Part shown: positions 9,222 to 16,145 of the stretch, in pieces
How the letters are laid out: the number at the start of each line of letters is the position of its first letter
How positions within the stretch are numbered: position 1 is the first letter of the stretch
DNA from: JAGNNV01 sp031392925
GTDB lineage: Bacteria; Acidobacteriota; Vicinamibacteria; Fen-336; JAGNNV01
Direction: 5' to 3'
Assembly (NCBI GenBank): GCA_031392925.1
Contig: JANMVV010000378.1
Location: forward strand, 6,380 to 70,379
DNA: 64,000 nucleotides
Program-made: the position numbers and the translations under genes
The notes under the pieces: model-generated
What the model saw: only the letters and a program-made list of their open reading frames with translations
Databases searched by the model: none
What the model was told of the DNA's origin: nothing

Positions 9222-11714
9222 ATGAAAGATGTGCTTGGGCGGGCAGCCGTAATCGCCATCGTCACGGGAAGCCTGGTCTTCGCGACGGAACCGGCCCGCG
9301 CCTCCACCGGGCCCGAAGGCCAGGAGATTCGGGGCGAGGTGCGAGACAGTGTCTCGGGAGAGCCGCTCCCGGGCGTCGAGGTTCGCCTGGACGGTTCCGT
9401 CGTGGTCACCGACGCTCTCGGGCAGTTCACGGTTCGAAGGGGCCCTCCGCCCTATCGTTTCACCCTCAAGGCGAGGGGCCTGTCACCGGTGGTTCGCTCG
9501 GTCTCCGAGGTCGAGTCGCTCTCGACCGTGATCCTCCTGCTCGATCCGGCGCTGAAGCGCGAGGAGCGCGTGGAGGTCTTCGGGGTACAGAAGGACGACC
9601 CCGCGCCGGCTTCGATTCCGATCCGGCCCCAGCAGGTGCTCCAGGTGGCGGGTGCGGTCGACAACATCTTCAGGGCGCTCCAGACCCTCCCCGGGGTCGC
9701 CGCCACCGATGAGTTCGGCTCGCGGCTCGCGGTGCGCGGTGGAACCCCCGACCAGAATCTCACCCTCATGGACGGCGTCGAGATCCACAACCCGTACCGG
9801 CTGTTCGGCCTCACCAGCGCTTTCAACCCGGAGACCGTCGAGAAGTTCGAGCTGTCGGCGGGAGCCTTTTCGGCCAGGTACGGAGACCGTCTGTCCTCCA
9901 TTCTTCTGGTCGAAAACCGGGACGGAGTGAAGGAGCGCAGCATCCAGGGCTCGACCACACTCTCGATCACGGACGGCAACGTGCTCCTCGAGGGTCCGTG
10001 GAAGAACCGGGACAAAGGTTCGTGGATCGTGAGCGCCCGGCGGACCTACTACGACCTCGTCGCGGATCGCATCATCGGCGAGAACCTGCCCGGCTTTCAC
10101 GATATCCAGTTCCGCGGGAACTACGAGGCATCCCCGACCACGAAGTTCACGCTGTTCGGGATCCGGTCACGAGAGTCCGGGGACGCGACTTTCACCGGGG
10201 ACGGCACGGACAGCGGCTCTTTCACCAACGCCGCGACGAATGACGTCTACGGCCTGCGGGCACGGAGCTTCTTTGGCACGCGCCTTTCGTCGACGCTGGC
10301 GCTCGCGTATTACGACTTCGCTCAGACCCTCGCCGTCGACGCCCAATTCGAGGACGGGTCGAGGCGATCGAACGCGCGGGTCAACACCACGCAGATCAAC
10401 GTCGCCTTCAACCAGACCATCGCCACCCGCGACCTCTCCCTGCGCAACGACTGGAGTCTCGCCCTTTCAAAGGCGAACCTCCTCGAGGCGGGCTTCGAGG
10501 CGCATCGGCTGCGCACCGGCGCCACCTACAACATCCTGGGCGAGCGCAATCTCTCCGAGGCCAACCCTTCCTCCATCCGCGGCGGGGCCGCCCTCCCCGA
10601 CTTCTACGACGAGAAAGTGCCCTCCCATCGATGGGGCGCGTGGATTCAGGACCGGATGACCATGGGAAAGCGTCTGTCCGTCGAAGCCGGCCTGCGCCTC
10701 TCGCGGTCGTCCATCACCGGGACCGTCGAGGTCGAGCCGCGGTTGTCCCTTCTGGTGCGGGGCAGCGACACCTGGAGGTGGCGCGCCGCCTACGGCTCTC
10801 ATTCGCAGAGCCCGGGAATCGAGAAGCTCCTGCAGTCGGACTACTTCCTCGACCTGTCGACCCTGGGGCTCAGGAACGAGCGCTCGCGGCACGGCACCCT
10901 CAGCGTCGAGAAGGACTTCTCCTCGGTGAGCCTAAAGGCGGAGGCCTACTACAAGAACTTCTCGGACCTCATCGTGGGGGGCCTCGAGACCGACGCGGGA
11001 CTTGCGGCCCGGCTCCCTCGCTACGACTTTCCTCCGTCGCTCGAGTCGAGCATCCCCACGGAGAAGTTCATCACGACCACGCCGACGAATGGCGCCTCCG
11101 GCCGGTCCTACGGCATCGAGCTCGTGGCGACCCGTCCCCTCAGCCGCGGCGACCAGTTCCTCTCCGGCTGGGCCTCCTACGGCTACGGGAAAGCGACGAA
11201 GGAGGCCTACGGCCGGAATCTTCCCTTCGAGTACGACCGGCGGCACGCGCTGTCGATCGTCTCCCAGTTGAACGCCTCCGAAAAAATTCAGATCGGCTTC
11301 ACCCTCCGCGCTTCGTCCGGCTTTCCCCGCACCGCGCCCATAGGTGTCAGAGTCGTCCCCACCGAGGACACTCTCGATGCCGACAAGGACGGCAACACGA
11401 CCGAACTGATCCCCGAGCGCGACGCACATGGGCTTCCCGTGTATACCGCGGACTACGGTTCGGTCGGCAACCTTCTGCGGACGCAGTATCCGAGATTCGT
11501 GAGACTCGACATGCGGGTCAACTGGAAACCGCACGGCCTCAAGTCGCGCTGGCTCTTCTATCTCGAGTTCATCAACGTCACCAACCGGGAAAACGTAGGC
11601 CGGTACGAGGCGACGCTGCGCCCGGTCGCCACCAGCGACCGCCCGAGGATCGAGGAAATCCCGGCCGCGGCCCTGCCCTTCCTCCCCACGTTTGGCGTGC
11701 GCTTTCGGTTCTGA
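9222..11714 (+). CDS. TonB-dependent receptor with carboxypeptidase-like regulatory domain
   Basis: 830 residues. A signal peptide (to about residue 28) is followed by a CarboxypepD_reg-like beta domain (IRGEVRDSVSGEPLPGVEV, about 36-110). Next is a plug domain with LAVRGGTPDQNLTLMDGVE (about 165-195) and a long outer-membrane beta-barrel ending in phenylalanine (FGVRFRF), the usual C-terminal signal for barrel assembly. Such receptors import large substrates across the outer membrane using TonB energy; the ligand is unknown. The 70 bases upstream contain an AT-rich patch, but I could not fit a convincing -35/-10 pair. A lipoprotein phosphoesterase gene follows 48 bases downstream on the same strand and may be co-transcribed. 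Confidence 0.92.
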   Translation: MKDVLGRAAVIAIVTGSLVFATEPARASTGPEGQEIRGEVRDSVSGEPLPGVEVRLDGSVVVTDALGQFTVRRGPPPYRFTLKARGLSPVVRSVSEVESLSTVILLLDPALKREERVEVFGVQKDDPAPASIPIRPQQVLQVAGAVDNIFRALQTLPGVAATDEFGSRLAVRGGTPDQNLTLMDGVEIHNPYRLFGLTSAFNPETVEKFELSAGAFSARYGDRLSSILLVENRDGVKERSIQGSTTLSITDGNVLLEGPWKNRDKGSWIVSARRTYYDLVADRIIGENLPGFHDIQFRGNYEASPTTKFTLFGIRSRESGDATFTGDGTDSGSFTNAATNDVYGLRARSFFGTRLSSTLALAYYDFAQTLAVDAQFEDGSRRSNARVNTTQINVAFNQTIATRDLSLRNDWSLALSKANLLEAGFEAHRLRTGATYNILGERNLSEANPSSIRGGAALPDFYDEKVPSHRWGAWIQDRMTMGKRLSVEAGLRLSRSSITGTVEVEPRLSLLVRGSDTWRWRAAYGSHSQSPGIEKLLQSDYFLDLSTLGLRNERSRHGTLSVEKDFSSVSLKAEAYYKNFSDLIVGGLETDAGLAARLPRYDFPPSLESSIPTEKFITTTPTNGASGRSYGIELVATRPLSRGDQFLSGWASYGYGKATKEAYGRNLPFEYDRRHALSIVSQLNASEKIQIGFTLRASSGFPRTAPIGVRVVPTEDTLDADKDGNTTELIPERDAHGLPVYTADYGSVGNLLRTQYPRFVRLDMRVNWKPHGLKSRWLFYLEFINVTNRENVGRYEATLRPVATSDRPRIEEIPAAALPFLPTFGVRFRF

Positions 11715-11762
11715 AGATTCGGATCCGGCCGGAGGAAACCGGTATCCTCCGCGCTCCTCGTA

Positions 11763-12716
11763 ATGAAACTTCGCAATTCTTCCGCACTTCTTCCCTTTCT
11801 GGCCGGCGTCATCGTCCTCCATGCCTGCGGCGGAGGCCTGACCGACGCCCCCACGCCGGCGCCCACCCCGGCCCCGACTCCGAACTTCCCCGTGATCGTC
11901 GCGGCGGGCGACATCTCCTGCGACAGCGCGACGCCCCTGCTTCCGTGCAAGTCCAAGGAGACTTCCGACCTCATCGCCTCCGAGCGCGCCCTTCACCCCG
12001 CGGTGATCGTCCTGCCCCTCGGAGATCTCCAGTACGAAGCGGGCACCCTCGCCGAGTTCAGGAACAACTATCAAAACACCTGGGGCCGCTACAACGACAT
12101 CGCTCATCCGACCACGGGAAATCACGAGTACGAGACGCGAGGAGCGACCGGCTATTTCGAATACTTCGCGAGTGTCGGGGTGGCGGTCGGCGCCCGGAGT
12201 GAAGGCTGGTATTCCTACAACGTCGGCGACTGGCACTTCGTGGCCATAAACAGCAACTGCGGGAGCATCGGAGGCTGCACCACCGGATCGGCGCAATATC
12301 GGTGGCTGCAGGCCGACCTTCTGCAGAGCCGGCAGAAGTGCACGGTCGCCTACATGCATCACCCGTTCCTGAGTTCCGGGCAAAACGGCAGCACTCCGGT
12401 ACTGCTGCCGCTGATGCGCCTGCTCTACGAGAACAACGTCGACCTCGTCCTGGCCGGCCACGATCATCTCTACGAGCGATTCAATCCGATCACCCCGGAT
12501 CAGGTGGCCGATCCCGCGAAGGGCCTTCGCCTGTTCACCGTGGGCACGGGCGGCCGCGACCTCTATGACTTCCCCCGGGTTCTCCCGAACTCCGCGGCCC
12601 GCTACAACCAGAACTTCGGGGTCCTTCGCGTCACCATGAAGGAGGCGGCCTACGAGTGGGCCTTCGTCAACATCGCGGGCATTATTGGCGACAGCGGCTC
12701 CGGAGTCTGCTTCTAG
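11763..12716 (+). CDS. secreted lipoprotein metallophosphoesterase (calcineurin-like)
   Basis: 317 residues. The N-terminus is a lipoprotein signal with lipobox-like VLHAC, followed by a short Pro-Thr-Ala-Pro repeat linker (TPAPTPAPTP). The catalytic domain carries the metallophosphoesterase blocks in order: a GDIS block near residue 50, LGDLQY, GNHEYE, HHPF and GHDHLYER. These coordinate a dinuclear metal centre that hydrolyses phospho-esters. The substrate is not indicated. It is probably anchored in the envelope facing the periplasm or cell surface. Its start lies 48 bases after the TonB-receptor stop, so the pair may scavenge a phosphorylated compound together; that link is inferred only from adjacency. 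It is convergent with the BMC operon, 32 bases away. Confidence 0.9.
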   Translation: MKLRNSSALLPFLAGVIVLHACGGGLTDAPTPAPTPAPTPNFPVIVAAGDISCDSATPLLPCKSKETSDLIASERALHPAVIVLPLGDLQYEAGTLAEFRNNYQNTWGRYNDIAHPTTGNHEYETRGATGYFEYFASVGVAVGARSEGWYSYNVGDWHFVAINSNCGSIGGCTTGSAQYRWLQADLLQSRQKCTVAYMHHPFLSSGQNGSTPVLLPLMRLLYENNVDLVLAGHDHLYERFNPITPDQVADPAKGLRLFTVGTGGRDLYDFPRVLPNSAARYNQNFGVLRVTMKEAAYEWAFVNIAGIIGDSGSGVCF

Positions 12717-12748
12717 AGCGCGGCCGCGGGACGGCGGGACGGCGCCTC

Positions 12749-12988
12749 TCAGTGCCCGAACGTGCGGCACCTCAGCGATCCGACGCAGGCCTTGTCGGGC
12801 TCGATCACGCAGGGCGATCCCACGACGCCTCCGGTCACGGAGAGAAGCTGAAGCGACGGGTGCAGGGCCACCGCCACGCGTTCGGGCTTCGCGGGCGCAG
12901 ACGCCGGCGTATGAGTTTCGTGGGCATGCGCTTTCTTGAGGCTGGTCAGAACCTCTCGGGCAATCAGGTCGATCTTGGCGTCATCCAT
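12749..12988 (-). CDS. 79-residue protein at the end of the BMC operon; possible encapsulated cargo
   Basis: I recognise no family. Residues 1-20 (MDDAKIDLIAREVLTSLKKA) form an amphipathic helix with hydrophobic residues at i, i+3/4, i+7 spacing. A His/Thr/Ala/Pro-rich linker follows (21-35). This is the layout of the encapsulation peptides that target enzymes into bacterial microcompartments. The remaining 40 residues hold three cysteines and a terminal histidine (C60, C68, C74, H79; CxxxxxxxC-xxxxx-C-xxxx-H), which could bind a metal or an iron-sulphur cluster. The start overlaps the upstream BMC-P stop by 8 bases, implying translational coupling. The gene is last in the minus-strand shell operon. 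Coding status is supported by coupling and conserved-looking composition, not by homology. Confidence 0.65.
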   Translation of the reverse strand: MDDAKIDLIAREVLTSLKKAHAHETHTPASAPAKPERVAVALHPSLQLLSVTGGVVGSPCVIEPDKACVGSLRCRTFGH

Positions 12989-13256
12989 TGCTGAAGTCGA
13001 TCTCGTCGATCACCCCAAGGATAGCCGCGTCGACGCCTGCGGTGCCCCGTCCCAGGATCTGCTGCGCGGTACGGCCATCCTGCGTGTACAGGACCCGCTC
13101 CTTCGGCCCGGCTCCCATCCGATCGATGGCGATGATGGGTGTTCCCTTCGAAGCACCCGAGAGTTCGAGCGGCTGCACGAGCAGGAGCTTCTCGCCGTCG
13201 AGCTTGAGATTCTTCTTCGTGGCCACCACGTTGCCGATCACCCGCCCGATCAACAT
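12981..13256 (-). CDS. BMC-P pentameric shell vertex protein (EutN/CcmL family), copy 3
   Basis: 91 residues, the usual length for EutN/CcmL proteins. The family pattern is clear: GRVIGNVVATKKNLKLDGEK near the N-terminus, then LLLVQPL, IAIDRMGAGPKERVLY in the middle and AILGVIDEIDF at the end. Pentamers of this fold cap the vertices of bacterial microcompartments. It is the third of three consecutive, clearly non-identical BMC-P genes, starting 3 bases after the previous stop. Its insertion GRTAQQILGRGTAG differs from the other two copies, so it is not a recent duplicate. The next gene (79 residues) overlaps its stop. Confidence 0.95.
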   Translation of the reverse strand: MLIGRVIGNVVATKKNLKLDGEKLLLVQPLELSGASKGTPIIAIDRMGAGPKERVLYTQDGRTAQQILGRGTAGVDAAILGVIDEIDFSNG

Positions 13257-13259
13257 CCC

Positions 13260-13529
13260 TCAGGCCTCCACGTTGACGAGGTCGACGATGCCCACGATGG
13301 TGGCGTCGGTGGGCACCTCGACGGGCTCGAAGGGGTTCGCCGCTTCCTTCGACTTCACCCAGAAGACCCTCTCGCCGGGACCTGCGCCCACCGAGTCGGT
13401 GGCAATGAGCGTCTTGCCGGTCGGGGCGCCGTCGGGCGCGATCGGCTGGATAACCAGGAGATTGATGCCCTCCAGGCGCTCGTCTTTCCGGCTCGCCACC
13501 AGCGTCCCGCAGACGATGCCGAGCTGCAT
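13260..13529 (-). CDS. BMC-P pentameric shell vertex protein (EutN/CcmL family), copy 2
   Basis: 89 residues. EutN/CcmL hallmarks: GTLVASRKDERLEGINLLV, the central ATDSVGAGPGERVFWV loop and the closing ATIVGIVDLVNV strand. It has a distinctive segment KSKEAANPFEPVEVP where copies 1 and 3 differ. It lies 2 bases after the stop of copy 1 and 3 bases before copy 3, so the three must be read from one message. Multiple BMC-P paralogues are known in some metabolosome loci, where they may cap different vertices or build mixed shells. Confidence 0.95.
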   Translation of the reverse strand: MQLGIVCGTLVASRKDERLEGINLLVIQPIAPDGAPTGKTLIATDSVGAGPGERVFWVKSKEAANPFEPVEVPTDATIVGIVDLVNVEA

Positions 13530-13531
13530 GG

Positions 13532-13816
13532 TCAGGCCCTCGACGAAGGCTTCGCGAGTTCGACCTGATCCACCACCCCGATGATGGCCGAATCGATGGG
13601 CGCGTCCTTCATGCCCTGAGCGAGGCGGGCCGACGAGCCGGCCACCAGCATGACCCGATCGCCAATGCCCGCGTTCACGGTGTCGACGGCGACCACGTAA
13701 CCCTGCTCCTCCTTGAAGCCGGGATCCATGATGCGCACGACGAGGAGCTTCGTCCCCACCAGACGCTCGTCCTTGCGGGTGGCCACGAGAGTGCCGACAA
13801 CTCGACCGACCTGCAT
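13532..13816 (-). CDS. BMC-P pentameric shell vertex protein (EutN/CcmL family), copy 1
   Basis: 94 residues. Family pattern: GRVVGTLVATRKDERLVGTK, then LLVVRIMDPG, the central VAVDTVNAGIGDRVMLV and closing AIIGVVDQVEL. It starts after a 70-base gap from the BMC-H gene that contains a strong stem-loop. A Shine-Dalgarno-like GAGAAGGG lies about 8 bases before the ATG, so it can be translated independently. It carries a short Lys-Pro-Ser tail absent in the other two copies. It is the first of three tandem vertex-protein genes. Confidence 0.95.
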   Translation of the reverse strand: MQVGRVVGTLVATRKDERLVGTKLLVVRIMDPGFKEEQGYVVAVDTVNAGIGDRVMLVAGSSARLAQGMKDAPIDSAIIGVVDQVELAKPSSRA

Positions 13817-13855
13817 CTATGAACCCTTCTCGACTTCTCCGCTGAAATCACCCTT

Positions 13856-13879
13856 GCGCGAGGCCTTGCGGCCTCGCGC
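13856..13879 (-). promoter_or_regulatory. 10-bp stem with GNRA (GCAA) tetraloop between BMC-H and BMC-P genes
   Basis: A perfect inverted repeat: 10-base arms at 13856-13865 and 13870-13879 with a 4-base loop. Read on the transcribed (minus) strand the loop is GCAA, a GNRA tetraloop, which makes a very stable RNA hairpin. It lies 7 bases after the BMC-H stop. There is no U-tract on its downstream side, so a classical intrinsic terminator is unlikely. It more probably protects the 3' end of the upstream hexamer message or causes partial attenuation. Either would give more BMC-H than BMC-P, matching the known need for many hexamers and few pentamers. Confidence 0.7.
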
Positions 13880-13886
13880 GGGGGAT

Positions 13887-14171
13887 TTACTTGCCGGCTT
13901 TGCCGATCGCGAAGACGTCCTGAAGGTTGTCGTGCGGACGCGGAATGACGTGGACGGAAACAAGCTCTCCGACCCGGCGGGCGGCCGCCGCGCCGGCGTC
14001 AGTGGCCGCTTTCACCGCGGCAACGTCACCGCGACACATCACGGTCACGTAACCCGAGCCGATCTTTTCCCAGCCCACGATCACGACCTTCGCGGCCTTG
14101 ACCATCGCGTCCGAGGCCTCGACGAGGGCCACGAAACCGCGGGTCTCGATCATTCCAAGTGCTTCACCCAT
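13887..14171 (-). CDS. BMC-H hexameric microcompartment shell protein
   Basis: 94 residues with a single BMC domain (Pfam PF00936 type). Visible hallmarks: ALGMIETRGFVALVEASDAM at the start, the central-pore loop EKIGSG (pore KIGSG at 36-40), VMCRGDVAAVKAATDAG and HVIPRPH near the C-terminus. Hexamers of this protein tile the facets of a microcompartment, and the pore lets small polar metabolites through. It closely resembles single-BMC-H shells of the Haliangium type as I remember that sequence. It is the first gene of the minus-strand shell operon and has the best ribosome binding site in it. A cysteine (C46) next to the pore strand is unusual enough to note. Confidence 0.97.
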   Translation of the reverse strand: MGEALGMIETRGFVALVEASDAMVKAAKVVIVGWEKIGSGYVTVMCRGDVAAVKAATDAGAAAARRVGELVSVHVIPRPHDNLQDVFAIGKAGK

Positions 14172-14292
14172 CTGAATTCTCCTTTGTGCGGCTCTTTCGG
14201 TCCGTGCTCTAAATAAGGTATGACCGACGTCTACTGTCTTTTATGCGGGCCGCCCAAGTCAAGCGAGGCCATTCAGAAATAATCTATCGCGG
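14172..14292. promoter_or_regulatory. divergent promoter region between BMC operon and polyamine-type ABC operon
   Basis: These 121 bases separate two divergently read operons and must hold both promoters. The centre is distinctly AT-rich for this genome (around 14205-14245 and 14270-14285). On the minus strand a TTGACT hexamer occurs at about 14254-14259. A TAAAAG-like element follows at only about 13 bases spacing, so I do not claim a sigma-70 promoter. Shared regulatory sites could link expression of the compartment and the transporter. Confidence 0.45.
14179..14184 (-). promoter_or_regulatory. ribosome binding site of the BMC-H gene
   Basis: On the minus strand AAGGAG lies 7 bases before the BMC-H ATG at 14171. 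It is a near-perfect Shine-Dalgarno at good spacing and the strongest in the shell operon. This fixes the start of BMC-H and fits high expression of the major facet protein. Confidence 0.8.
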
Positions 14293-15363
14293 ATGGTGAG
14301 CCACCAAACTCCTCCCGAAAAAGTCCGAGGCTCGCTCGCGGTTGCCTCCGTGTCGAAGAAGCGCGGGGGCACTGCCGTGCTGGAGCAGGTGAGCCTCGCC
14401 GTGCGCCCCGGCGAGTTCGTGACCCTCCTGGGACCGTCGGGTTGCGGGAAGACGACCCTTCTCCGGCTGGTCGCGGGTCTTGACGAGGTGGATTCCGGAC
14501 GGATCGAGATCTCCGGTACCGAGGTAACGTCGATGAAGGCCCACCTAAGGCCCGTGCATACCGTCTTCCAGAGTTACGCGCTCTTTCCCCATCTTTCCGT
14601 CTTCGAGAACGTGGCCTTTGGTCTGCGACTGCGCGACCGGCCGGAGACCGAGATCAGGTCGCGGGTCGCGAAAACCCTCGCCGCGGTCCACCTCGAGGGC
14701 TTCGACTCCCGGGCCTCCTCGGAAATTTCCGGAGGCCAGGGACAGCGCGTGGCCCTCGCTCGAGCCCTGGTGCTCGAGCCCGACATCCTGCTCCTCGACG
14801 AGCCTCTGGCCGCCCTCGACGCCCAGTTGCGCTCGGCCATGCGGTCCGAACTGGTCCAGCTTCAGCGCTCCCTTGGCATCACCTTCGTGCTGGTCACCCA
14901 TGATCTCGAGGAGGCGATCGAGTGCTCGTCGCGAATCGCGGTCATGCGTGCGGGGCGCATCGCGCAGTACGCACCGCCCGAGGAGATCTTCGAACACCCG
15001 ACGAGTGTCTATGTGGCCCGGCTCGTGGGCATGGAGAACATCCTCGAGGGGCGCGTGGTGGAAAAGACGGCGGCGGGGGTGCGGGTGGATCTCGGGTTCA
15101 CGCGGATCGAGATCGCGAACCTCCCGGCCGCGGCGGAGGCGACGATCGGTCTTCACGGAGAGCACATCTCCCTCTCCCGCTCGGGCGCGGGAATCCGCGG
15201 GACCGTGACCGATGTCCGGTATCTGGGCGAGGCCACCCGCTGCCAGGTCGACGTGGGACCGGTGAAGCTCGTCGCCAACGTCTCGCCGCGGGAAGTGGTC
15301 AGGGAAGGCGATCGGGTCTTTCTCGACATCGATCCCTCATGCTGGATCGCGCTCTCGAAATGA
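14293..15363 (+). CDS. potA: spermidine/putrescine-type ABC transporter, ATP-binding subunit
   Basis: 356 residues. The ABC ATPase domain shows Walker A GPSGCGKTT, Q-loop VFQSYALFPHLS, signature ISGGQGQRVALARAL, Walker B ILLLDEPLAALD and the H-loop histidine in VTHD. A C-terminal TOBE-type domain (about 240-350, HGEHISLSRSG onward) is typical of the PotA/CysA/MalK group. It energises import through the two downstream permease genes. The stop overlaps the start of the next gene (ATGA). Polyamine specificity is inferred from the operon layout and the PotD-like domain downstream; related transporters also move other small organic compounds or metals. Confidence 0.92.
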   Translation: MVSHQTPPEKVRGSLAVASVSKKRGGTAVLEQVSLAVRPGEFVTLLGPSGCGKTTLLRLVAGLDEVDSGRIEISGTEVTSMKAHLRPVHTVFQSYALFPHLSVFENVAFGLRLRDRPETEIRSRVAKTLAAVHLEGFDSRASSEISGGQGQRVALARALVLEPDILLLDEPLAALDAQLRSAMRSELVQLQRSLGITFVLVTHDLEEAIECSSRIAVMRAGRIAQYAPPEEIFEHPTSVYVARLVGMENILEGRVVEKTAAGVRVDLGFTRIEIANLPAAAEATIGLHGEHISLSRSGAGIRGTVTDVRYLGEATRCQVDVGPVKLVANVSPREVVREGDRVFLDIDPSCWIALSK

Positions 15364-16145
15364 AGGCCAAAGGGCTTCTGATTCCCGCGGCCGTCACCGG
15401 TCTCGTGCTTTTCGTCGGTCCTCAACTGATGCTCCTCTCCCGCACGGGCGAGGGGTCGGTCTGGGTGCGGCTCCTCGATCCTCTCTATGCCGCGATCTTC
15501 TGGCGCAGTGTTCTGATGGCGTTCGGCACCACGGTGGCGACTTTGCTGGTGGGATTTCCCGTGGCCTGGGCTCTCGTCCGCGCGGTGCCCGAGCGCTCGC
15601 GCGGACCGTTCCTTCTGCTCGTCACCCTGCCTCTTTGGACGTCGGTTCTGGTGAAGCTTTATGCCTGGGTCTTCCTGCTCCGGGCCGGGGGCCTGCTCTC
15701 TCAGTTGCTGACGTTTTTCGGGTGGGACGCTCCGAGCCTCCTCTACACCACGGCCGCCGTCGCCATCGGTCAGCTCTATGTCGAGCTGCCGTACATGATC
15801 CTTCCGATCTACGCGTCGGTGGAGAGGATCGACCCGTCCCTGATCGATGCGGCCCGGGACCTCGGAGCGAGCCCAACCGCGACCCTCGCGCGCGTCGTGA
15901 TTCCCATCGCGGCGCCGGGAATCGTGGCGGGATGCGTGCTCGTCTTCGTGCCTGCGCTCGGGTCCGTGCTCGTGCCCGATCTGCTTGGTGGAGCCAAGAC
16001 GGCGTGGGTCGGAACCCTGATCACGAGCCAGTTCGGCACGGCGCGCGATCCAGCGTTTGGTTCGGCCATGGCCTTCACCCTCAGCGCCCTCACTCTCGGC
16101 GCCTTTCTTCTCTTCGGCCGCTTCCTCGCGAAGGCGCAGGAATGA
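15360..16145 (+). CDS. potB: spermidine/putrescine-type ABC transporter, first permease
   Basis: 261 residues with six hydrophobic segments. The EAA loop that docks with the ATPase is visible at about 165-185 (IDAARDLGASPTATLARVVI). The start at 15360 overlaps the potA stop by four bases; an in-frame ATG seven codons upstream is possible but less economical. The stop overlaps the next gene by four bases. The PotB-like assignment rests on order (ATPase, permease, permease plus binding protein) and the EAA loop. Confidence 0.9.
   Translation: MKAKGLLIPAAVTGLVLFVGPQLMLLSRTGEGSVWVRLLDPLYAAIFWRSVLMAFGTTVATLLVGFPVAWALVRAVPERSRGPFLLLVTLPLWTSVLVKLYAWVFLLRAGGLLSQLLTFFGWDAPSLLYTTAAVAIGQLYVELPYMILPIYASVERIDPSLIDAARDLGASPTATLARVVIPIAAPGIVAGCVLVFVPALGSVLVPDLLGGAKTAWVGTLITSQFGTARDPAFGSAMAFTLSALTLGAFLLFGRFLAKAQE

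Noticed and set aside
10932..12770. 612-codon open frame on the minus strand opposite the TonB receptor and phosphoesterase
   Set aside because: Arg/Gly/Asp-rich composition without motifs, antisense to two genes with clear homology; a by-product of high GC.
12981..14171. Carboxysome shell genes
   Set aside because: No RuBisCO, carbonic anhydrase or CsoS/CcmM-like gene in the window; the BMC-H and BMC-P resemble metabolosome members.
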